Shown piece by piece: positions 58,329-64,000 of a stretch of DNA of 64,000 nt (the first letter of the stretch is position 1; each line of letters begins with the position of its first letter). The DNA is from an uncultured beta proteobacterium. Lineage in GTDB: Bacteria > Pseudomonadota > Gammaproteobacteria > Burkholderiales > SG8-41. The notes under the pieces are model-generated. The model was not told the origin of the DNA. It made no database searches and saw only the letters and a program-made list of their open reading frames with translations. The DNA lies in assembly GCA_903893565.1 (NCBI GenBank), contig CAITMU010000072.1, forward strand, positions 1 through 64,000, given 5' to 3'. The translations under genes and the position numbers were made by a program.

Positions 58329-60524
58329 TTAAACCAATTTTTGGTTTTTAAGCGGTAGGCTTCTGATCGGTCGACCGAGTGCATTCGATAATGCGTTGAC
58401 CAAGGCCGGTGCCACAACAGCGATAGTGGGTTCTCCGATACCCCCCCATGAGCCTTTCAAGGCTGGTTTGATGATGGTTTCTACCTTAGGCATTTCTGCC
58501 AATTTCAGCACGCGATAGTTATGGAAGTTGGTTTGCACCACACGTCCTTTTTGAATCGTGCATTCTCCCCATAAGGCGGCGCTTAAGCCATAGACAATAG
58601 AGCCTTGAACCTGGGCTTCAATTTGTGCTGGATTAACGGCATAGCCACAATCGAGTGCAAGCACGATGCGATGTATTTTAACGGCGCCACTTTTATCGAG
58701 GGATAATTCAATAGTGGCTGCCGAGTAAGTGTCGTAACTCATGAACTGGGCAATACCGCGATGTTTGCCTTTGGCCAAGGGTTTGTTCCAATCGCCTTTT
58801 TCTGCGGCAAGATTGAGCATCGCTAATTGCCGACTTTGTGTTGGCATGAGCGATCGTCGAAATTCAACCGAGTCCATGCCGCTAGCGCGTGCCATCTCTT
58901 CGATAAAGCATTCCATATAAAAGCTATTTTGCGGCACATTAACGCCTCGCCAAGTACCCACCGGCACATGGGAATTACGCATCGCATATTCAATTAATAG
59001 GTTAGGTAGGGTGTAACAGAGTTGTTGATCACTTTTAGGATCCGCAAACCAGCCTTGCAACTGAAAATCATCCTTATAATCTTTCAAGTTGGCAGTCGGA
59101 TTTCTCCATGCGTAAATAGATTGACCCGATAAGCGCACGTGCATACCAACGACTTTGTGGTTCGCATCTAAACCAGCGGTAAATTTACACATCGAAATAG
59201 GGCGATATTGTCCATGCGTCATATCCTCTTCGCGACTCCAGATCATTTTGATCGGAGTGCCAGGCATTTGTTGGGCAATGCTGACCGCCATTGTTACGTA
59301 ATCAGAAACCCGACCACGTCGGCCAAAACCACCACCCGGATCGTAGCGATTTAAAAAACATTTCTCTATCGCTATCCCGCTTTGCTTGGACATAGCGAGT
59401 AGAGCGCCCTCAGGATCTTGAGTGCCTACCCACACTTCAGCCCGATCGGCCTCGACCAGCGCCGTGCAGTTTAAGGGCTCCATGGTGGCATGGGCCAGAA
59501 AGGGGGCGTAGTAGGTGCCTTCGATCTTTTTAACGGCGCCTTGAATCGCATCCAAGGCATTGCCATTTTTCCTGAACTCATAGAGCCCTGTTTGGGTTTT
59601 GAGTCCGTCCTCTAAGTGTGCTTTGATGGTGGCATCGGAAGCCTGGGCCGCCGCTCCCTCGTCCCATTGAACCAAGACGGCCCCTAGTGCCTCTTTGGCG
59701 CGCCACCAAGTGGAGGCAATAACAGCAAAACCGTAGTCGTCTAAGCGTACGACTTTTTTAACCCCTGGCATTTTAAGCGCTCGTGAATCATCCAGACTTT
59801 TAACTTTTCCACCAAAGACGGGACATGCCATGACCGCTGCATTGAGCATATTGGGTAAGTTAACATCTATCCCATAGGATTTACTGCCATTTAATTTGTC
59901 TGCGGTGTCGAGTCGGTTTAAGGGTTGCCCGATGATTTTCCAGTCTTTCGGTTCTTTGAGGATGAGACTTTTGGGGTCGGGCGGGGTAAGACGCGCCGCC
60001 GCTTCTGCTAGTTTGCCATAAGTGGTGGATCGAGAAGAATTCTGATGGGTGACAATCCCCTTGCTGACAGTGAGTTCTGAGAGGGGGACTTGCCATTGAT
60101 CGGCAGCCGCGGTGAGTAACATGAATCGGGCAGCTGCGCCCCCGCGACGCACGTAGTCTTGGGAAAACCGAATCCCAAAACTACCGACGGTTAACATTTG
60201 TCCCCAAGCATTTTTACGTTTAAGATTTTCCTGAGGAGAGACTTTTTCAGTTTTAACGTGGCTCCAGTCGCAATCGAGCTCTTCAGCCACCAACTGTGCT
60301 AAGCCTGTTAATGTGCCTTGACCCATTTCTGTTTTGGCAATACGAACAATGCAGGTGTTATCCGGACGAATTAAAACCCAAGCGCCCATCTCAATGGGGG
60401 AGGCCAGATCTTCCGTGCCGGCCGCGAGGGCTAGGTTGGCTGTAAAGGGTAGGGATAAGCCTAAACATAGGCCGCCAGACACCAGAGAGCTTTTAATTAA
60501 AAAATCACGACGTGAAGTAGTCAT
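58329..60524 (-). CDS. Molybdopterin-binding large subunit of IorB-type hydroxylase
   Basis: Xanthine dehydrogenase family molybdenum hydroxylase, 731 aa, of the isoquinoline 1-oxidoreductase beta-subunit type. A Tat signal MTTSRRDFLIKSSLVSGGL targets it to the periplasm. Motifs: GQGTLTGLAQLVAEELDCDW, YDPGGGFGRRGRVSDYV, PVGTWRGVNVPQNSFYMECF and the end GSWGGIGEPTIAVVAPALVNAL, with the active-site Glu of the GEP motif. Together with the 2Fe-2S subunit it should hydroxylate an N-heterocycle or aldehyde; the usual FAD subunit is absent, which is normal for the IorAB type. AAGGAGA precedes ATG 60524. Confidence 0.9.
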   Translation of the reverse strand: MTTSRRDFLIKSSLVSGGLCLGLSLPFTANLALAAGTEDLASPIEMGAWVLIRPDNTCIVRIAKTEMGQGTLTGLAQLVAEELDCDWSHVKTEKVSPQENLKRKNAWGQMLTVGSFGIRFSQDYVRRGGAAARFMLLTAAADQWQVPLSELTVSKGIVTHQNSSRSTTYGKLAEAAARLTPPDPKSLILKEPKDWKIIGQPLNRLDTADKLNGSKSYGIDVNLPNMLNAAVMACPVFGGKVKSLDDSRALKMPGVKKVVRLDDYGFAVIASTWWRAKEALGAVLVQWDEGAAAQASDATIKAHLEDGLKTQTGLYEFRKNGNALDAIQGAVKKIEGTYYAPFLAHATMEPLNCTALVEADRAEVWVGTQDPEGALLAMSKQSGIAIEKCFLNRYDPGGGFGRRGRVSDYVTMAVSIAQQMPGTPIKMIWSREEDMTHGQYRPISMCKFTAGLDANHKVVGMHVRLSGQSIYAWRNPTANLKDYKDDFQLQGWFADPKSDQQLCYTLPNLLIEYAMRNSHVPVGTWRGVNVPQNSFYMECFIEEMARASGMDSVEFRRSLMPTQSRQLAMLNLAAEKGDWNKPLAKGKHRGIAQFMSYDTYSAATIELSLDKSGAVKIHRIVLALDCGYAVNPAQIEAQVQGSIVYGLSAALWGECTIQKGRVVQTNFHNYRVLKLAEMPKVETIIKPALKGSWGGIGEPTIAVVAPALVNALSNALGRPIRSLPLKNQKLV

Positions 60525-60535
60525 TTTTTTTCTCC

Positions 60536-61021
60536 TTACCCTAATTTTTTATTGGCTGGGCTATTGGTCAGATCGCTAGCTAAGTGGATCGCTTGGCGGA
60601 TACGCTGATAAGTGCCACATCGACAGATATTAGTCATCGCTTCATCGATATCTTGATCGGTGGGGCGCGCTTTTCGTTTCAGCAGCGCCGAGGCTGCCAT
60701 AATCTGTCCGCTTTGACAGTAGCCGCATTGCGGTACATCGACCTGTAGCCAAGCTTTTTGTACCGGATGTGAATCGTCTTTTGAAAGCCCCTCAATCGTA
60801 GTGATTTTGTCGCTCGATTTGATGGAAGATAAAGGAATCACGCATGAGCGGGCGAGCGCACCGTTAAGGTGAATGGAACAGGCCCCGCATTGTGCGATCC
60901 CGCACCCAAACTTAGTTCCCGTTAGTCCCACTTGTTCGCGAATCACCCATAAGAGGGGAGTTTGGTCCTCTGCATCGACTTCGTAGTTTTTGCCATTAAT
61001 ATTGAGTTTTTTGGATTTCAT
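60536..61021 (-). CDS. (2Fe-2S) small subunit of molybdenum hydroxylase (IorA-type)
   Basis: Iron-sulfur electron-transfer subunit, 161 aa, no signal peptide (likely exported with its Tat partner). Plant-ferredoxin cluster [20 protein letters not shown] and the second cluster CGYCQSGQ ... [15 protein letters not shown] are complete. First gene of the pair, 11 bases before the large-subunit gene; GAGGAG precedes ATG 61021. Electron acceptor is not encoded here. Confidence 0.93.
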   Translation of the reverse strand: MKSKKLNINGKNYEVDAEDQTPLLWVIREQVGLTGTKFGCGIAQCGACSIHLNGALARSCVIPLSSIKSSDKITTIEGLSKDDSHPVQKAWLQVDVPQCGYCQSGQIMAASALLKRKARPTDQDIDEAMTNICRCGTYQRIRQAIHLASDLTNSPANKKLG

Positions 61022-61374
61022 AACGTTAACTCCTCATGCTTTTTTTGAAAAAATGACGAAGATGCGGTGGACTAGAACATTGGGGTAGTTAGGGCAATAT
61101 TTTTATTCGTTGGAGACAACTTGATTTTTATGTAAAGTGTTTCAGTAATATTTTTTTTCACTCTTTGCATCCCATACCCTAAGACCTCGCTAAGGTTGTC
61201 GGTTGAGCGTTTTTATTATGGGTAGACAATCTTCTTCCATGAATTATGGGCAGGGTTCTGTGCTTTAATAGCTGTATTTTAAGTGTCAGAACGCAAAAAG
61301 CAGTATACGCATTCACTATAGCAAAAATTGACGTTTCGTAGAATTTTTTAAAAAACCTTGTAGGAAGGATTTTT
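61022..61374. other. Divergent intergenic region
   Basis: About 350 AT-rich bases between the molybdenum hydroxylase operon and the next Bug gene; should hold both promoters. No repeat, terminator or gene seen. Confidence 0.4.
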
Positions 61375-62337
61375 GTGCGATTAAAGCTAAGTCTATTATT
61401 CTTTATTTTGAGTTTTGTTGCGTCGCAAGGTTTTGCGCAATATCCGCTTAAAACGATACGTTTTGTGGTGACAGCCGCTGCGGGCAGTGGGCCTGATTTG
61501 ACCGCTCGAATAGTCGCTCAAAAGCTCAATGTGGCTTGGGGACAACCGGTGGTGATTGAGAATCGGGGAGGCGCAGGTGGCGCGATTGCAGCTGAATTAG
61601 TAGCGAAATCAGCCCCCGATGGCTATACCCTCATTATGGCCAGTGCGGGTTCGCACTCTGTGAGTCCGGCTTTATATCCTCATTTGTCCTGGGATCCGAT
61701 CCGGGACTTTGTGCCGATTACGATTGTTTCGGTGGCGCCCAATATTCTCATCGTCCATCCCTCGTTACCGGTTAAATCGGTTCGGGATTTGTTAGCTTTG
61801 GCGCGTTTACGACCCGGAGAGCTTTCTTTTGGCTCGGGTGGCAGTGGTAGTTCAGCGCACCTTTCCGGTGAATTATTTCGCATGCTGGCCAAAGTTCGTA
61901 TGGTTCATATTCCTTTCAAAGGGGCCCCTTCAGCTGCGCTGGGTGTTATTGGAGGTCAGGTCGAATTAGCGCTATTAAATTTACCCCCAACCTTACCGCT
62001 CATTAAAAGTGGTCGTTTAAAGGCGTTGGCGGTCTCAACGGCGTCCCGATCGGAGGCCTTACCGCAATTGCCGACGATTGCTGAAGATGGATTGCCCGGT
62101 TACGAGGCTTCTACATGGTATGGGGTGATGGCCCCCGCACACACCCCGGCTGAGATTACCGATAAAATTTATACTGTGATCATGGCAGGATTACGCCAAC
62201 AAGAGACTCGAAGTCGAATCGTATCGGATGGGGCGCAGGTTGTTGGGAATTCGAGTGAGGAATTTAGCGCGCTATTGAAACGCGATTTAGCCAAATGGAC
62301 TCGAGTGGTGAAGGAGTCTGGAGCCCGCCCAGATTAG
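61375..62337 (+). CDS. Bug/TctC-family periplasmic solute-binding protein
   Basis: TTT-type receptor, 320 aa, starting at GTG 61375 with AGGAAGGA upstream. Signal peptide LSLLFFILSFVASQGFAQYP. Motifs: IRFVVTAAAGSGPDLTARIV, ENRGGAGGAIAAELVAKSAPDG, VHPSLPVKSVRDLLALARLRPG, SGGSGSSAHLSGELF, HIPFKGAPSAALGVIGGQV and LPTIAEDGLPGYEASTWYG. The first loop (TAAAGSG for the usual PFPPGG) is unusual. Neighbour of the molybdenum hydroxylase genes but divergent from them. Confidence 0.92.
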   Translation: MRLKLSLLFFILSFVASQGFAQYPLKTIRFVVTAAAGSGPDLTARIVAQKLNVAWGQPVVIENRGGAGGAIAAELVAKSAPDGYTLIMASAGSHSVSPALYPHLSWDPIRDFVPITIVSVAPNILIVHPSLPVKSVRDLLALARLRPGELSFGSGGSGSSAHLSGELFRMLAKVRMVHIPFKGAPSAALGVIGGQVELALLNLPPTLPLIKSGRLKALAVSTASRSEALPQLPTIAEDGLPGYEASTWYGVMAPAHTPAEITDKIYTVIMAGLRQQETRSRIVSDGAQVVGNSSEEFSALLKRDLAKWTRVVKESGARPD

Positions 62338-62604
62338 TGATTTATATCATTCCAGATTGGATTGATGGGCGTATGGATTTTTAATCATTATGCCCATTTG
62401 TCCCTGTCGGCTTTGATGATGGATTAAAAATTCAGCACTCCTATTGCCAATCACCTGCAGTCCTTAGCCTTCGATCGATTGCTTAGTGAGTTCTTTGTGC
62501 TTTGGCGATTGTATTCATACATTGTTTTTTTTGAATATAGTCCACCTGGAGTTGTAAAGGATTTAAATACGGTTAAGAGGTCTTTATGTAATCCCTTTCA
62601 ATGA

Positions 62605-63519
62605 TTAAAGGGCAGGAGTTTTAGTTTGAATGTGGAGGATGACCTGGGCTAAGCTTTCTAGATCGGCTTGACGGGGAGTAGAGCGGCGAGCAACCAGAGC
62701 GATAGTGCGAGTGGGGCTGGGCTTAGTCAAGGGGCGCGTGATGAGCGTGCTTCCCTTTATGAGCCCGCTTCTGAGAGCCATTTCGGGAACGAGCCCAATG
62801 CCAAACCCTGACTCAATCATTTGAATGAGAGTGAGTAGGCTGGTGGCCTCAAGATCATTGTGGGAGGCCCGAGTGGAAGCATGGCAAGCATATAACGCAT
62901 GTTCACGCAGGCAATGCCCTTCTTCCAAGAGAAGCATCTGCTCGCTCATCGCTTGGGTGACATTAACCGTGCGGGCTTTAAGTTGAGTATCGCCCTTACG
63001 TCCGACTAACCACAATGCATCATCAAACAAGGGTTTAACGATGAGATGACTACACTCATAGGGTAGGGCAATGAGTGCCATGTCGAGTTGCCCCCCTTCT
63101 AATCGTGACAAGAGGTTAGCGGTTAAATCTTCTCGAAGGGCTAATCGTAATTGGGGGTAAGCTTTTCTTAACGCTTTAACCGTGGGTGGCAATAGGAAAG
63201 GAGCAATGGTGGGAATGACGCCTAAGCGCAGTATGCCACTCATGGGGGCTTGGGCTTCGGCGGTAAATGCGACAAGGTCCTTGGCCGCAGACAAAATAGA
63301 TCGTGCACGCTGAGCGACTTCAAGGCCCACCGGGGTCATTAATACGGTCTGTCGGTCTCGCTCTACGAGCCGTGTTGATAGAGTGTCCTCCAGTTCTTTA
63401 AGGCCTGCGCTCAAGGTGGACTGCGTGACAAAGCACGACTCGGCTGCACGAGTGAAATTTAGATGTTCGCTAACACTTAGAAGATACTGTAGTTGTTTTA
63501 ATGAGCTTAAGGAAGGCAT
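62605..63519 (-). CDS. oxyR: OxyR, peroxide-sensing LysR-type regulator
   Basis: LysR-family regulator, 304 aa from ATG 63519. The winged helix occupies residues 1-60 (LKQLQYLLSVSEHLNFTRAA, QSTLSAGLKELEDTLSTRLVERDR). The redox pair is intact: C203 and C212 in EEGHCLREHALYACH, the same spacing of nine as E. coli C199/C208, forming a disulfide on peroxide. FGIGLVPEMAL is the usual C-terminal dimer/effector strand. It is divergent from ahpC across about 160 bases, the typical target arrangement. Confidence 0.93.
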   Translation of the reverse strand: MPSLSSLKQLQYLLSVSEHLNFTRAAESCFVTQSTLSAGLKELEDTLSTRLVERDRQTVLMTPVGLEVAQRARSILSAAKDLVAFTAEAQAPMSGILRLGVIPTIAPFLLPPTVKALRKAYPQLRLALREDLTANLLSRLEGGQLDMALIALPYECSHLIVKPLFDDALWLVGRKGDTQLKARTVNVTQAMSEQMLLLEEGHCLREHALYACHASTRASHNDLEATSLLTLIQMIESGFGIGLVPEMALRSGLIKGSTLITRPLTKPSPTRTIALVARRSTPRQADLESLAQVILHIQTKTPAL

Positions 63520-63679
63520 CAAGTAGTCCCATCTTCATGATCGAAAAAATCGATTATAAACTTAATTTTAATTCATTGGATCAATTTTAGTCGGGATATC
63601 AGAATGTCCTCCGTCAGCAAGTCTTTGATGCTGAAAAAACCTTTTTAACCGTTTTAACACTTCGATGGAGAAAGACACA
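63520..63679. promoter_or_regulatory. oxyR-ahpC divergent promoter region
   Basis: About 160 AT-rich bases between oxyR and ahpC where an OxyR site would be expected. I could not match the ATAG-n7-CTAT half-site pattern convincingly by eye. Confidence 0.5.
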
Positions 63680-64000
63680 ATGAATATGGCTCTCATAAAC
63701 CCCGAAACACATACCACTCTTATCAATAGCGTCGTGCGTCCGTTTAGCGCCACGGCTTTTCACGACGGTCAATTTATTGAACTAACCGAGGCGTCTTTTA
63801 AGGGTCAGTGGTCGGTTGTATTTTTTTACCCCGCTGATTTTACCTTTGTGTGTCCGACCGAGTTGGGCGATATGGCGGATCACTATGCTGAATTTAAGTC
63901 TTTAGGTGTTGAAATATATGCGGTTTCGACCGATACACACTTCGCTCACAAGGCTTGGCATGACACCTCCGAGGTTGTTGGGAAAATTCAATTTCCCATG
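63680..64000 (+). CDS. ahpC: Alkyl hydroperoxide reductase AhpC (partial, cut by window end)
   Basis: The first 107 residues of a typical 2-Cys peroxiredoxin; the 3' end is outside the window. The peroxidatic Cys is in FFYPADFTFVCPTELGDM; VEIYAVSTDTHFAHKAWHD is the next family motif. It reduces organic peroxides and hydrogen peroxide with the help of AhpF (not seen). GGAG lies nine bases before ATG 63680. The divergent oxyR gene should activate it. Confidence 0.93.
   Translation, partial: MNMALINPETHTTLINSVVRPFSATAFHDGQFIELTEASFKGQWSVVFFYPADFTFVCPTELGDMADHYAEFKSLGVEIYAVSTDTHFAHKAWHDTSEVVGKIQFPM

Noticed and set aside
63520..63679. OxyR binding site
   Set aside because: No convincing ATAG/CTAT half-site array could be read by eye; left as unproven.

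Overview
The window looks like chromosomal DNA of a betaproteobacterium, most probably in the order Burkholderiales. Evidence: eight paralogous Bug/TctC-type periplasmic solute-binding proteins, a high-potential iron-sulfur protein, a gspN-containing type II secretion cluster with a divergent PDZ-less gspC, and two MmgE/PrpD proteins among CoA-transferase and dehydratase genes. Base composition is moderate by eye; it was not computed. No rRNA, tRNA or CRISPR array was seen.

Layout. 0.3-5.0 kb: rsuA pseudouridine synthase, a Bug protein, an FMN-binding oxidase-like protein, a sterol-desaturase-like membrane hydroxylase and a Tat-exported HiPIP with a clear terminator. 5.05-16.1 kb: an almost complete type II secretion system, gspG-H-I-J-K-L-M-N-D-E-F on the minus strand with many ATGA stop/start overlaps and gspC divergent; the prepilin peptidase gspO is not here. 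16.2-26.5 kb: MmgE/PrpD plus Bug, a class A acid phosphatase, an FKBP isomerase, then a plus-strand set of cupin, Bug, enolase-superfamily enzyme, Bug, Bug and a TauE/SafE exporter, which reads as an uptake and catabolism locus for an organic acid. 26.5-27.1 kb: beta-carbonic anhydrase.

27.2-30.3 kb is an accessory island of toxin-antitoxin modules in different states of decay: a HigBA-like pair whose toxin has an in-frame TAG before its conserved N-terminus, an AbiEi-type antitoxin broken at a run of seven C with only a 27-codon stub of its AbiEii toxin, and an intact-looking ParDE pair. It is followed by about 0.8 kb without convincing genes and a NERD-UvrD nuclease/helicase. 32.7-37.0 kb holds an RND efflux pump and adaptor; 37.2-38.9 kb a thiolase-like protein lacking the usual Cys with a DUF35 zinc-ribbon partner; 39.3-44.0 kb two Bug genes and a tandem-domain CoA-transferase; 44.2-45.2 kb a polysaccharide deacetylase.

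45.2-47.2 kb is gene-poor, with inverted repeats and one plausible 53-codon gene. Then come a DsbA-like oxidoreductase convergent with a small secreted protein built of three 23-residue two-cysteine repeats, a CMD-family protein, a TcuA-like flavoprotein, a second MmgE/PrpD, YkvA, an ACMSD-like amidohydrolase and a polar amino-acid ABC transporter. A frameshifted haloacid dehalogenase, an IorAB-type molybdenum hydroxylase, the eighth Bug gene and a divergent oxyR-ahpC pair (ahpC cut by the window end) complete the region.

All family names come from motifs read by eye and family knowledge; no database search was run.
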